A DNA stretch of 64,000 nucleotides from [Phialemoniopsis] sp. UDSM-2020 (taxonomy: Eukaryota; Ascomycota; Sordariomycetes; Thyridiales; Thyridiaceae). The translations under genes were made by a program, and so were the position numbers. The stretch is taken from assembly GCA_018873225.1 (NCBI GenBank), contig JAEILZ010000005.1, positions 1,240,001 to 1,304,000 on the forward strand. Reading direction: 5' to 3'. Numbering within the stretch: the first letter of the stretch is position 1; every line of letters begins with the position of its first letter. This document shows, piece after piece, positions 22,753 to 33,571 of the stretch. The notes under the pieces are model-generated. The model was not told where the DNA came from, did no database searches, and saw only the letters and a list, made by a program, of their open reading frames with translations.

Positions 22753-23610
22753 CTATTTCTCAAAGTCAACACTAAGACACGCCTTCTCATGCGTCTTCAA
22801 AGCCGTCCCCAGCTCCGCAACTTTGATCTTGAGCGAAGCAGCGAGCTCCGAGCCCAACGGAATCCTGTACACAGACTCCGGCACCCCGTGCATCATCCCC
22901 GTCCGGTCGACAGCCTCCACGATCCTAACAGCGCACTTCTCCGGGTCGATCAACTCCGCGCCGGCAGTCTTGGTCACGGCGCCGAGCACATACTCCGCCG
23001 GTGTCCCTTTGTACGCCTCACTCAGCGGCGTGATGTTGGCGTTGGTCACGAACCCCGTCCGCACGCCGCTCGGCTGCGCCATGAGCACGCGGATGCCGAA
23101 GGGCGCGACCTCGGCCACCAGCGCCTCGGTGAAGACGTCGATGGCGCCCTTGCTCGAGTGGTACGCCGACACCATGGGCGCAGACTGCATGGTGCCGCCG
23201 CTCGAGATGTTGACGATCGTGCCGCCGCCCTGGGCGCGCATGAGCGGGATGGCAAGCTGGCACAGGCGCATGACGGCAAAGACGTTGGTCTCGTAGACGC
23301 GCCGGACCTCGTCCATGTCGGCATCCTCGACGGTGGCACCCATGGATATGCCGGCGTTGTTGATTAGCACGTCGACGCGACCGTAGACCTTGACCGCGTC
23401 GGCGAACTGTTGGGTCATCGAGGGGGAGGTCACATCCAAAGGCACCCATTTTCCTCCCTGGGATTCGATCTCGGCTACTTTCTCGGGGGTCTTAGACGGG
23501 TTTCGAGATGTTGCAATGAGTTTATGGCCAGCGGCCAAAACGGCCTTGCTTAGGTAATAACCCAACCCGGCTGAGGAGCCGGTTACCAGGAAGACTTTCT
23601 CTTGAGACAT
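22753..23610 (-). CDS. Short-chain dehydrogenase/reductase
   Basis: Single exon, 285 residues from MSQEKVFLVTG (an in-frame ATG nine bases upstream is also possible). The dinucleotide-binding motif TGSSAGLG opens the Rossmann fold. NNAG follows near residue 87, catalytic Ser in NISSGG and the YHSSK pair complete the active site. SRNPSK after strand 2 favours NADP(H). This is the classical SDR type often annotated as retinol dehydrogenase-like or AYR1-like oxidoreductase. The coding region is GC-rich and intronless. The substrate cannot be told from the sequence. A TATATAG lies about 85 bp upstream. Confidence 0.92.
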   Translation of the reverse strand: MSQEKVFLVTGSSAGLGYYLSKAVLAAGHKLIATSRNPSKTPEKVAEIESQGGKWVPLDVTSPSMTQQFADAVKVYGRVDVLINNAGISMGATVEDADMDEVRRVYETNVFAVMRLCQLAIPLMRAQGGGTIVNISSGGTMQSAPMVSAYHSSKGAIDVFTEALVAEVAPFGIRVLMAQPSGVRTGFVTNANITPLSEAYKGTPAEYVLGAVTKTAGAELIDPEKCAVRIVEAVDRTGMMHGVPESVYRIPLGSELAASLKIKVAELGTALKTHEKACLSVDFEK

Positions 23611-23691
23611 GATCTTCACAACAAATTGGCAGGAACGGTTTTGATACGGTTTTCATACTCCTTTCTCATGATTTCAATGAGTATCATATCG

Positions 23692-23700
23692 CATATATAG
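23692..23700 (-). promoter_or_regulatory. Likely TATA box of the SDR gene
   Basis: CTATATATG on the minus strand, about 85 bp upstream of the ATG at 23610. Confidence 0.4.
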
Positions 23701-24596
23701 ACATTGTCGCGATTCAATCGGGTTGCTCAACTGTCCGTCCCGGCACGTGCGGTGGGTGGTGTTTACGGAGATAACGTCGGCTCACTAACACGACCGCATG
23801 CCAAGCCTCCGGGTCCGTACGGACGTGCTCCACATCTTGTCTTGCGGCTGATAAAAAAGCTTACATGTTTTCTTATTTGAGCAGCCGGTGCCATCAGCCA
23901 AGTCTTGCTTGACTCAAGCTACGATTTGTCACACGAGTCACATGTTGCAAGTCTTTCAAAATTCACCCGAGCGACCGTCTGAATGGTTGGAGTTATAATT
24001 CGGGCCCGTTGTGCTTCATGTGTGGGGCTCCGGCTACCCTCAATCGATGCACCCAACTGCTATTCATCAGCCTGTCTTTTGCAGTCTCTACAGATATCAC
24101 ATTGCCTCACGTAATTGAGTAGCTCTGGTGGTAGCCAAGAAGCCGATTGGATCCTCGGTATACCGGGGAATCGCAACCCGCCCTCTAGCACCTTAGATTG
24201 CCAGAGATATGGCTTCCGTATCGTTGTCACACGAGGACCTGATCAAAAAGAGACTCGAAGCCAGTAAATTGAAATTAGGCTTGACGATGCGGAATCTTGT
24301 CATTCCATGAAGTATTACGCTAAAGGTTTTATACAGGTGTCGCGTCCCCATCTTGGTGAAGAGGGACTAATGCGCGAGAGGATACTAGATTCTTGTTCTC
24401 AATGACTTCAAAGTCTTCAAGTCGATTGGATGCTCTTCGATTCGGCGGGAAAGGTCGTTTGTATCGTTAGTCGAGACAAAATCCTAGGAGGGAATGAGCG
24501 AGCTTGTCACATTATGCCAAGTTACTTTTTGTTAAGTGACACTGGCAATGCGCAGCAGCCTGAGAGAGGGTCGGACGTTTGAGACCGTAACTTGTG
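23701..24596. other. Intergenic, no gene seen
   Basis: About 0.9 kb between the SDR promoter and the end of the RRM gene. No supported ORF or repeat. Confidence 0.4.
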
Positions 24597-25430
24597 TCAC
24601 GAGATGTCACACGGATCTCTGACGTATACCGCCGAAACACCCCGAGGAGCATCCATTCGAATAGCTTGTACGGCAAACTGGGCTTGCGCTCTCCAGCTTC
24701 CAAATCGCACCTCAATGACGACGGGCTGTGGTGAGCCCCAGACCGTGAATGCCTCGTCGATCTGATAGACGAAGCGTGCGTCGAAGAACCCCAAAAGGTT
24801 GCCGATCGACACAAAGTTCCTTGGTCCCCGGATTCTGATGCATCGGGACACTCCTTCTGTCTCGCAGGCACGGCGGCCATTCCGGTCCCGCCTCACAACT
24901 CCACGGTGTTGGCCGACGGGGAAAATTGGTCGATCAACCGTTCCATGGTTCTGACATGTGGCCCAAAACCTCTGCGCAGCAGCGACATCGAAAAATACAA
25001 GCTTGGCTGCGCACGTCGTGCCAGTAGGTCCGAGTTCAGGCTGGTTGATGTGTGTTGAGTAGACGCGACCAGTCTCACGGATGCCTCTGAGGAAACGGTG
25101 TACAGTGAGATTTTCTGGGAGGTTGTAGATGAAGAACGCGCAGTTCTCCTCATCGGTGACATCTGCAGGTTGATTGCTAGACACGTAAGGGTTTCCCTGG
25201 TAGCTGGCCGGAAAGCCCATCGCTACAGCTTGCTCAGTGCGAGTTTGCTCGTCTTCTGCCGACTCAGTGGCATTGGTGCCTTGCAGGCGTGCTAGTACCG
25301 TACGGGACGGCCTGAAGAATATTTGTGAATCTCCTGTCTGCAGTTGTGTCTGCTGGATCGAAGTTGAAGAGGAATGAGGAGAAGGGATCTGCTCGTCGGT
25401 GTTCTGCATCGTGGGAGTCTCATCGGCCAT
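24597..25430 (-). CDS. RRM-domain RNA-binding protein
   Basis: Single coding exon, 277 residues from MADETPTMQN. Residues about 1-95 are a disordered Gln/Ser/Thr-rich region. Residues about 97-160 form an RRM-like fold: the RNP2-type strand CAFFIYNLPENLTVHRFLRGI and the RNP1-type strand AAKLVFFDVAAAQRFW. A second, divergent fold follows, with CIRIRGPRNFVSIGNLLGFF and the paired strands of PVVIEVRFGSWRAQAQFAVQAIRM, which may be another RRM-like unit. This layout is common in uncharacterised fungal RRM proteins. RNA binding is inferred from the motifs; the process is unknown. A 5'-leader intron lies just upstream. Confidence 0.75.
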   Translation of the reverse strand: MADETPTMQNTDEQIPSPHSSSTSIQQTQLQTGDSQIFFRPSRTVLARLQGTNATESAEDEQTRTEQAVAMGFPASYQGNPYVSSNQPADVTDEENCAFFIYNLPENLTVHRFLRGIRETGRVYSTHINQPELGPTGTTCAAKLVFFDVAAAQRFWATCQNHGTVDRPIFPVGQHRGVVRRDRNGRRACETEGVSRCIRIRGPRNFVSIGNLLGFFDARFVYQIDEAFTVWGSPQPVVIEVRFGSWRAQAQFAVQAIRMDAPRGVSAVYVRDPCDIS

Positions 25431-25438
25431 GATGAGAG

Positions 25439-25492
25439 CTTCAAGGATGGAGTTAGCAGAGCCAGAGAACAGGCAAAATATTTTCAACTCAC
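25439..25492 (-). other. Intron in the 5' leader of the RRM gene
   Basis: GTGAGT donor at 25492, GCTAAC branch at 25457-25452 and TTGAAG acceptor ending at 25439, eight bases before the ATG at 25430. It explains the open frame upstream of the start, which is therefore probably not translated. Confidence 0.5.
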
Positions 25493-26501
25493 CTGAGCGG
25501 TTACGTTTCGCGCTTTAAGAAAGGGATGTATGGGCTTGATAGTAGGAACCGATGACTCCTGCCTCCGACGCTTGATGAAAAACACAAGGTTGACCGCGAC
25601 GGTAGTTGATGCAGATCTTCAAGTTGCTGAAGTTGTCGGTGTGGGTTAGAAGTCGAAACGGTCTTTGGGGATGTTGACGTTTAGTCGAAAAGGTTTTCCG
25701 GCTATAAAGTCGATCTAGATTGATAAGAAAGTGAGAAGTGGTAGAAGGAATGAGAGTCGACCTTGGAGTAACTCCATTTGCCCAATGTGCAGACTTCACC
25801 ATGCACTGAGCGACAATGCTGGATGAATGATGCTTTGCATACAGAATCCTGTTATCACCACAGCTATTGCATGAAATCTGTTTCGGTACTGATGTTCACA
25901 TTGAGACTGATTATTGGTAGTTTCAGGAGGTTTTAATATCCCCATGTGATATATATCCTTATTCAAGCCACACTGCCGTCGACCAAAAAATCGAAGAAGT
26001 GTATCAAGAAGGTCGTGTTGGTGTTTGGCATATAACAAACCTCCGAAAGTCGCAGCTACAGACTTTCTGCTATAGTTGTAAGCAGAACGAGAGATTTCTA
26101 CGAGATTTGACACTGGGGAAAGCAAAAGGCACGAAGTTGCGAGGCCGGACACTGGATGGTAGAGAGCCCATATAAATCCCGTCTCTGAATGACTCCTACA
26201 ACTCATAAGGAGCAAACGCAAGACAAATAGAGCCTAGCTCAGCTGACATTAACAAAAACATACTATCAGGTTGACCACAAATTTAGAAGATAACGCGGCC
26301 ACAAACATGCAATCCGTCAGAGATTTACAAGGGATTATGGTTCATACATCAGAGCTCACGGACAGATATGGCCTTGCCTTCAACGGTGCCCTATGAGCAG
26401 CACCAGATTGAGAAACCTGCAATGACAGCAGTACAGCCTCGTTTTTATATCATTGCACTGGCGACGGTCCCGGCTTATCACAAATCCCAGCAACGTTAAT
26501 T
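25493..26501. other. Intergenic, about 1 kb
   Basis: Promoter and leader of the RRM gene plus the 3' side of the membrane-protein gene. The longest ORF (25796-26221, minus) has no recognisable feature. Confidence 0.4.
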
Positions 26502-27513
26502 TTACACCTCAATCTTGACCCCTTCCTCGACAATCACTTCCTCAGGATCAAAGTCAAGAAGGTCTTCCTCGTCATTCACCTTCTTCTCCAACCCCGAGGA
26601 AGCCTCCCCACCCAACAGCAGCCTGTCCTCCTCCCCAGCCTCGCCACCTTGCTCTCCAGCCCGAGCCGACTCATCCTCCACCCAGTCCCCAACAACACCG
26701 CAAAGAAGCGCAATCAGACTCGCCACGCAAGCAGCCCACGCAAGCGGCACGAGCCCACCACCAAGGCGCGCCTCCATGCCCTCCGGCACACCCTCCCGGC
26801 CCAGGAGCGCCAGAACCCGCCATCCCTGCACAGTCAGCCCACCCGCGGCCGCGGCAAGCAACGCCGTCGCCGCCGCAGACGCAGGCCACCGGCACCTTTT
26901 CCACCCGGTACAGCCGAGCATCACAAACGCAGCATAATAGCAATACAAGATCCAGTCCGTCCCAAACGCCGCGCCGCTAGTCGGCAGCGCGTTGGCAATA
27001 TCCTGGAAGAACGGGTCAAGGCACCAGTTCCCGGCGTCGCCGACGCACGCCCACGACTGGGCGTCGAGACCGATGCGCTGCGCCGCGGGGACGAGCGACT
27101 GCGGCAGCGCGAGGTGGCCCGCGGGGACGACGCCGTCGATGTTGTAGACGTAGCCGAGGCGGTGCCAGTCCTGCGCCGCGGAGGGGTAGCGGAAGCCCAG
27201 GGCGTTGAGGAACCAGAAGAACTGGATGCCGTAGGTCGTGGGCTCGGACGAGGTGGGGACGATGCCCTTGAACTGTGTGGTGGGTGAGCAAGAGCGAACA
27301 CGGTATAGGGAGGGAAAGGGTTGTGCGACTTACAGTGACGATGGACAAGCTTGGCCACAGGAAGCCGCCGAGCCCGTCGTCGCCGTCGACCATGAGCGTG
27401 CCCGACATGCAGATGAGGAAGGCCGAGATGAAGGCCAGGATGTCAAGAATGAAGCGCAGGACGCGCAGTGCCACCACGGCGCGCCTCTTTGCTTGCGCTT
27501 CGCTAGAGGCCAT
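26502..27513 (-). CDS. Fungal integral membrane protein of unknown function
   Basis: Two exons: 27513-27334 and 27272-26502; 316 residues. Hydrophobic segments are FILDILAFISAFLICMSGTLMV (about 20-42), a stretch around WILYCYYAAFVML (about 170), AAATALLAAAAGGLTVQGW (about 195) and LAWAACVASLIALLCGVVGDW (about 240). A long first loop between segments 1 and 2 carries Trp and Cys (AQSWACVGDAGNWCLDP) and is probably on the non-cytosolic side. The C-terminus is acidic (EEDLLDFDPEEVIVEEG). This topology resembles fungal four-helix cortical or claudin-like proteins, but I cannot name the family. Coding GC is very high. Confidence 0.75.
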
Positions 27514-27969
27514 TGTGTCTGCCGTCTACTGCGATCTCATAGGCAGAGATGTTGTGTGACAGAAGGAATCCAATGCCAGTCTTGATTGCGATGAGATGAA
27601 TTATTTAACGTTAGTCGCTAGGGTTTCAGGCAGGCATCGTTCTAGGCGGGTCGAGGCGATTTGTGGCAGTGCAAGATCTCGTATTCACACACGGACCACG
27701 TATTAGCACTAACCACGCCAGGCATGGCTGCCCCCAACATCGCAACCTGGTAATAGGCTATTGATTTGGGAAGCAAAGATGATCATTCGATTTGTTCTCT
27801 TGAGACAATGGTTCATGAGCCTGGGTATCAATATGTATATTCTCAATTGTGCAAGTTGGCAGTTCTGATTTCCGTCAATTTTGTTTGACACAAACGCCTG
27901 TATAACCCAAATGTCCCAAACGCCGAACATGCGATTCATGATTTTTTTGTCGTGTCGTCCCCAGCAATC
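27514..27969. other. Intergenic, no gene seen
   Basis: About 460 bp containing the promoter of the membrane-protein gene and the 3' end of the oxygenase gene. Nothing else seen. Confidence 0.4.
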
Positions 27970-29495
27970 CTATGCCTCGACAGTAGGCTCAACATCATAC
28001 TCTACATCCGTCCTAATCACATACTTGGCGCCCTTTCGAACCCCAGTACCTTCGTGTAGCAAGGCACCTCTTGTCTCACCATGCGGGAAGATGGCGACAG
28101 CTCCCATGACTGGCTTCACTGGGTAAGCGTTGAGAGTGCCCTCCTTGGGGGCTGGTATGAAGAACGTCGTCTCTCCACCCTCGAATTCGTCGTTGAGATA
28201 GACGAGGAAAGTAAACAGAGAGCTCTGCTTCTTCTCCGGCGGCGAGGCATCGTATACGTACGTGTCGTCGGGGAGAATCCCAGATGGCGGCCAGGCGCCG
28301 TCGATGTGGCAGCGGTACTCAGCGCCGGGAACATAGCGGTAGACACGAAAGCGGCGGTTGATACCCCTAGCTTTGCGGCCGCCAACAGAGGCTGGTACGT
28401 AGGGTGAGATGCGCGACCAGAGGGCATCGTGGAAGGCGGTGTCTACTACCCAGTAGAAATTGTGGGCAAGGATGCTGATGTCCCCGTCTTCGCGGAGTGG
28501 GGCATCGGGGATGAAGTTGACGGTCTCGCCGGCAGCGATGATGGCTTTGCACTCCGTAGGCGACAGGACATTGAGTGCCAGACCGAGATTTGGGACGGTA
28601 GGGTGGGGCTGGAATGAAATGGATGGCCCTTCGGGGGCAAGAGGGACAGCATCCGGCGTGGACGTGTAGAGGATGGCTGGGTGATGGTTCGGCGGCTTTC
28701 GGTCAACGCCTTCGGTTGTCTCGATGATGCGCAGAGAGTCATTGAGAGTCGCCGGCCGGGATTGAAGTATAGTCTTGTCGAGCACAGATGCATAGACCTG
28801 CTCGCGATCTGTGGAGGAGCGCAGATTCCATACCTCCTGCACTGCGATCGGATCCGAGGAGTTGAACGAAGCTTTTGGGTTGGTGTCGGTGGGACCAACG
28901 ACACGCAAGATGGCATCGACGACGGCAAGACGGTCTTTATCTTCTGCCGAACGCTGTATGGTGATGTGTCCGTCTCCACTAGGCTTTGTCGACAGGCCGC
29001 TGATGATGTCGAGGTCTCGCACCCAACGACACAAAGCTCCGAGCTTAGGCTGCTCGCCCCGAATCCTCATCTCTGCCAGCAAAATCCTAGCCTCCATGTA
29101 TTTGCCATCGGTGAGTGCCCCTGAGATTCTTGAAGTGAGGTTTGCGCCTTCTGTATGCCGATTGATGTTAGCAATTGGCAGCATGCTAGTTTAAATGGGC
29201 ATTACTTGCCAGCATTGTTGACGCCTGTAGTACAGGCCTGACGAAAGTCATGGACTGCGACTCGTAGTGCTTTACAAGCCTTTGATTTGATCAAGCTCGG
29301 GTATTGCGCGAGCTCCGTCAGGGTCTCTACGGCGATGTCGAGTTCCTCGTCTGATACGATGGTCTGTAGGCTCTTGGGCTCAGGTGATGCGCCATCGGAG
29401 GGCGGAGGGGTGACAACGCCGGCGGTCTTGGGCAGCTTGTTAGGCAGGTCGGCCTGAGCCTTTCTCTTGCGTTTGGCGGCTTTGGACTTGGACAT
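27970..29495 (-). CDS. 2OG-Fe(II) oxygenase, prolyl 4-hydroxylase-like
   Basis: Two exons: 29495-29210 and 29150-27970; 488 residues. The intron uses a GC donor in the ideal context G|GCAAGT and ends ACAG; it joins VNNA to EGANLTSRI. A GT donor two bases away would break the frame. The N-terminus is Lys/Arg-rich (MSKSKAAKRKRKAQ), a possible nuclear signal. The middle is helical. From about residue 290 a double-stranded beta-helix domain begins: iron ligands His and Asp in YRCHIDGAWPP, the GGETTFFIP strand, the distal His in GALLHEGTGV and the oxoglutarate-binding basic residue in GAKYVIRTD. These enzymes hydroxylate prolyl or other residues in proteins. The substrate is unknown. Confidence 0.88.
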
Positions 29496-30339
29496 GGTGA
29501 TGAGTGGCGCGACTGTCGCTGCTCCTATTATTGTGGAAGAGGAGCTGGAGGAGATCCAAAGTCAATCGACATTGAAATATTCTGGGAGGCGAATAAAGTG
29601 CGGGGCGTATCAATCTTCAATCCTGGGTCCGTGTTTAGTGCGCTAAGCCCTGAACGCCACCTGGAAGGCCCCACTAAAAGCTTATCTAACACAGTGTCGG
29701 GACGGACAGGCTTGGCCTGGGCGTTCGACCTTTCCATGCGACCTCTAACATTCGTGATAAACATCAGGTCTACTTCACTGCGTACTCAACCTCTTTGGAT
29801 AATATTGACAGGCTGTACCAATGCGTCTTACACATTGAGTGGACAGGAACCCAAAATATATTGATTCCTCCTGCATTATACTTCTCTTGGTTGGTTGAGT
29901 AGAATAAGTGCAGTGGGTAACGGCTTGCCTGCAGCCGACCTCTCTGCAATATGGTAGACCGATTGCGTCCGGGCTGACGGGCTGGAAATGTGCTGTTCTG
30001 GCGGCGGGAACCGTCGGTTTAGCTAGTTAGTCTGGCGGTAGCCACGGCAAAGACAACCCGAAACCATGGGTGGACTTGCCAGCGCACATGGGCATTTTCT
30101 CCCCGGAAAATTTAGAAACATGGGTGCAGATTAGCGATCTAATCTGACCGCATCTCCCCGAGACAAAACACACTAGGCGGCTACCATCCCTACCTTTATT
30201 GCCGGCATATTACTCATTCTTCCCCTTCTCTCTTTGTTTCTCTCCACAAGAAGTTGAAGACAAAAGAAGGACGCGATCGTTCTTCTACTTGCTTCGACGA
30301 GAAGACTATGACCAGAGGATAAAGGAGGAGAGCAGTCAC
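29496..30339. promoter_or_regulatory. Divergent intergenic region, about 840 bp
   Basis: Lies between the divergent oxygenase and Mpv17-family genes and must hold both promoters. A C/T-rich tract near 30210-30245 precedes the right-hand gene. No other gene seen. Confidence 0.4.
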
Positions 30340-31254
30340 ATGGCGGTGGCGACACCCTTGTATCGCGCCCTTGTGCGGCGCAAGATTCAGTTCTTGCGCT
30401 GGCAGCGCTCGCGCAACCCGAACCCGACGAACTACCAGCAGAAGCGATCGCAGTCCTCCCACAACCAAAACAGCAACAAACCGGGCCATGCGCGAGAGGA
30501 AGATCCCGTCCCCGTGCCCAGCACTGTCGCCGCACTCCCGTTATGGCAACGGCTGGGCCCTCTGACGCGCGCAGCGCAGGCCTACGCCCGGTCCCAGCGC
30601 AAGCGGCCCTACGTGACCCAGGTCTGCACCTCGCTCGTCATCTACCTCTGCGCCGACATCTCGGCCCAGCGCATGAACGGCAAGGGCTACGACCCATACA
30701 GAACCGTCCGCTCTCTGATCATCGGCGGTCTGTCCTCCATTCCGGGCTATAAATGGTAGGTGGACCTCGTCTGCGAGACTTAACTCCCGCGCAGTGACCC
30801 ATGCTTACCTGTGCTGACCTGGTTGTCGAATAGGTTTGTGTTCCTGTCGCACAACTTCAACTATTCGTCGCGCATCGTGTCGCTCCTTGTCAAGATCAGC
30901 ATCAACCAGGCCTGCTTCACGCCCATCTTCAACAGCTACTTCTTTGGCATGCAGGCGCTGCTGGTCGGCGACACCCTGACCGAGGTCTGGGAGCGCATCC
31001 GCCGCACCGTGCCCATCAGCATGGTCAACTCGCTCAAGCTGTGGCCCGCCGTCACCGCCTTCAGCTTCACCTTCATTCCGCTTGAGTACCGCAGTGTCTT
31101 TGCCGGAGTCATCGCCGTCGGCTGGCAGACGTACTTGGCATACCTGAACCGACAGGCCGAGGAGGACGAAGCTCGGGAGAAGATGGCGCATCTGTCGACC
31201 TCGGCTGTACCTGAGAAGATTTCCGATAAGATACCCAAGAAGATCACCGCATAG
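30340..31254 (+). CDS. Mpv17/PMP22-family membrane protein
   Basis: Two exons: 30340-30755 and 30834-31254; 278 residues. The start MAVATPLYRALVRRK is followed by a basic, Gln/Asn-rich stretch compatible with organelle targeting. Four helices follow. Family landmarks are RPYVTQVCTSLVIYLCADISAQ (first helix, given as a landmark at about residue 90), the YDPYRTVRSLIIGG block, a GYKW segment before the splice, and the C-terminal block LKLWPAVTAFSFTFIPLEYRSVFAGVIAVGW, whose W-P and F-x-P-x-x-R spacing is diagnostic. Members sit in the inner mitochondrial or peroxisomal membrane and act as small channels or metabolite pores. Which organelle applies here is uncertain. Confidence 0.88.
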
Positions 31255-31645
31255 ATTTTGGGGTGCCTTCATCTGCATTCGCACATGGCGTTCAGGATTG
31301 CATAGACGGTCAAATTTGAGTATATATAGAGAAATAGGGGTTCATAGACAAGATATTTACATCGCAAATCAAATTAGATGTAGACATCCATCTATATGGC
31401 TGTTTGAAAATACCCTTGCTGGGGGAGGTGGGATGGGCAACTTTTTTGAGGTGCACGGTGACGAAACAGTACATGGCACTGTATTGACCCCAAACACCAA
31501 ACGCTGGTGCCGAGAATTCTCCGCTAGAATTTCCGGAGCCTCAGATGATGTCGCTCAGCCATTGATCACGCTCATTATCCCGTCCATTCTTTCCCACCAC
31601 ACAAGCCATTGAGTCCTGGCCCGGGTCCAGGCTCTATCCTCGACC
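31255..31645. promoter_or_regulatory. Intergenic, promoter of the DHODH gene
   Basis: About 390 bp, downstream of the Mpv17-family gene and upstream of the dihydroorotate dehydrogenase gene. A TATATATAG at 31321-31328 is about 320 bp from the next ATG, rather far for a TATA box. Confidence 0.35.
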
Positions 31646-33121
31646 ATGGCTCTTCCCTACGCCCAGGCGAGGACCGCCTTCTCGTCGGTCCTGCGCCCGC
31701 TGAGAGCTCCCCGACTCCCTAACCTCCGCCGACCAGGCCCAGCCCAGCGCCGCGCCGCGTCGAGCACATCCTCCCAGACCACCGACTCTCTGCTCCTCGC
31801 GCGCACAAAGACCGTCCTCTTCGGCACCGCCGCCGCCGCCTCCCTCTACGTGGGCTGGCTCTACGCCACCGACACCCGCGCCTCCTTCCACCGCTTCCTC
31901 GTGCCCCGGCTCCTGCGCCTCGTCTTCCCCGACGCCGAGGACGCCCACCACGCGGGCACAAAGTCCCTCAAGACCCTCTACGCCCTGAACCTACACCCGC
32001 GCGAGCGTGCCCCGGATGCTGGTGAGCTCGCCGTCTTGGTCTACGGCGCGCACCTGTCCAACCCCATCGGCATCTCGGCCGGCCTCGACAAGGACGCCGA
32101 CATCCCGGACGTCCTATTCGACCTCGGCGCGGGTATCGTCGAGGTCGGCGGCTGCACGCCCCGCCCGCAGGCCGGCAACCCGCGCCCGCGCGTCTTCCGC
32201 GTCCCCTCGGTCGACGGCATGATCAACCGCTACGGGCTCAACAGCCGCGGCGCCGACGCCATGGCCGCGCGCCTGCGCCACCGCCTACGCACCTACGCCC
32301 GCGCCGCCGGTGTTTCAGAGCAGGAAGTCCTCGACGGCGCCGCGGGCGTCAATCCGGGCTCCCTGCGGCCCGACCGCCTCCTGTGTGTCCAGGTCGCCAA
32401 AAACAAGGACACGGACGGGCGCGACGTCGCCGCCGTCGCCGCCGACTACGCCTACTGCGTCAGCCGCCTCGCGCCCTACGCCGACGTGCTCGTCGTCAAC
32501 GTCAGCAGCCCCAACACGCCCGGCCTACGCGACCTGCAAGCCGCCGAGCCGCTGACGCGCATCCTGGGCGCCGTCGTCGACGAGGCGGCTCGGTCGTCTG
32601 GACGCACCAAGAGGCCGCGCGTCATGGTCAAGGTGTCGCCGGACGAGGACGAGGAGGCGCAGATGGAGGGCATCTGCCAGGCCGTGTGGAAGAGCGGCGT
32701 CGACGGCGTCATCGTCGGCAACACGACGAACCGCCGGACGGGCCTCGTGCCGGAAGGTGTGAAGCTCAGCGGCAAGGAGCAAAGGGCGCTGGCCGAGACG
32801 GGCGGGTTCTCGGGCCCGGCCATGTTTGAGCGCACGCTCGACCTGGTCGGCCGGTACCGCAAGATGCTCGACGGCCAGTCTCTGTCCGCGGAGACGGCGG
32901 TGGTCCCGGCGGTCGAGGGCACGGTGTCGGCCAAGGCTGGTAGCGAGGTGCAGGACCAGAAGGTCATCTTTGCGACGGGCGGTATTACGAACGGGGAGCA
33001 GGCGCTCAAGATCCTCAACGCGGGCGCGAGCGTGGCGATGGTGTACACGGGCATGACGTACGGTGGCGCGGGCACGGTCACCAGGATAAAGGGCGAGATG
33101 AAGGAAAAGTTGTCATCATAG
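31646..33121 (+). CDS. Dihydroorotate dehydrogenase, class 2, mitochondrial
   Basis: Single exon, 491 residues. Residues 1-50 are Arg/Ser/Ala-rich and lack acidic residues, a mitochondrial presequence. A single helix (VLFGTAAAASLYVGWLYA) anchors the enzyme in the inner membrane. The class 2 barrel follows: NPIGISAGLDKDADIP (FMN and substrate loop), GIVEVGGCTPRPQAGNPRPR, INRYGLNSRG, catalytic Ser in NVSSPNTPGLRDLQ, VKVSPDE, the NTTNRR loop and the phosphate-binding end FATGGITNGEQALKILNAGAS. It oxidises dihydroorotate to orotate with ubiquinone as acceptor, the fourth step of pyrimidine synthesis. Insertions near residues 220 and 430 are common in fungi. The coding region is very GC-rich. Confidence 0.96.
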   Translation: MALPYAQARTAFSSVLRPLRAPRLPNLRRPGPAQRRAASSTSSQTTDSLLLARTKTVLFGTAAAASLYVGWLYATDTRASFHRFLVPRLLRLVFPDAEDAHHAGTKSLKTLYALNLHPRERAPDAGELAVLVYGAHLSNPIGISAGLDKDADIPDVLFDLGAGIVEVGGCTPRPQAGNPRPRVFRVPSVDGMINRYGLNSRGADAMAARLRHRLRTYARAAGVSEQEVLDGAAGVNPGSLRPDRLLCVQVAKNKDTDGRDVAAVAADYAYCVSRLAPYADVLVVNVSSPNTPGLRDLQAAEPLTRILGAVVDEAARSSGRTKRPRVMVKVSPDEDEEAQMEGICQAVWKSGVDGVIVGNTTNRRTGLVPEGVKLSGKEQRALAETGGFSGPAMFERTLDLVGRYRKMLDGQSLSAETAVVPAVEGTVSAKAGSEVQDQKVIFATGGITNGEQALKILNAGASVAMVYTGMTYGGAGTVTRIKGEMKEKLSS

Positions 33122-33571
33122 AATGTACATTTGCGGAATTAGCATCATCATAAAATGGACTCCTTGTTTTGCTACGCGAGCTTTCTGGTCGGTGTTGTAC
33201 AGGGCGCCTTGGTTGTGAGCAAAGACCAATTGAAAGTGAGGCACTGCCCAGGAAAGCCTTCCGAGAACAGCAAGTGATTCTAATATGCTTCTACCACCGT
33301 TGAGCTCTAGGATACAAATAAATGAAATTCCCCAGAGACTTAGTAAAGAACATGCGCGTTCTGCTTTTCTAAGACTTGAGGTTGTTCGTATGAAATCTGC
33401 ATCCCGTACGATGTGCGCTGTTGTCCCCTCTGTGGACTTTCTTAAGGTCGGCCAAACACTCCCAGCAGAACTGGTACCGACATTTTATGCCTATCAGTTG
33501 TTAGTGTTGTGTAGTCTTGGATCCGCTTTATATTCAAGCTTCCCCCCGTATGTAAGAAATACGGGACAAAG
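33122..33571. other. Intergenic between convergent genes
   Basis: About 450 bp between the convergent DHODH and RBR genes, presumably both 3' untranslated regions. No gene seen. Confidence 0.4.

Noticed and set aside
25796..26221. 141-codon minus-strand ORF.
   Set aside because: Mixed hydrophobic and polar composition, no domain, no supportive splice or promoter signals.
26515..27287. Plus-strand ORFs of 140 and 212 codons.
   Set aside because: Arg/Pro-rich antisense frames of a GC-rich membrane-protein gene.
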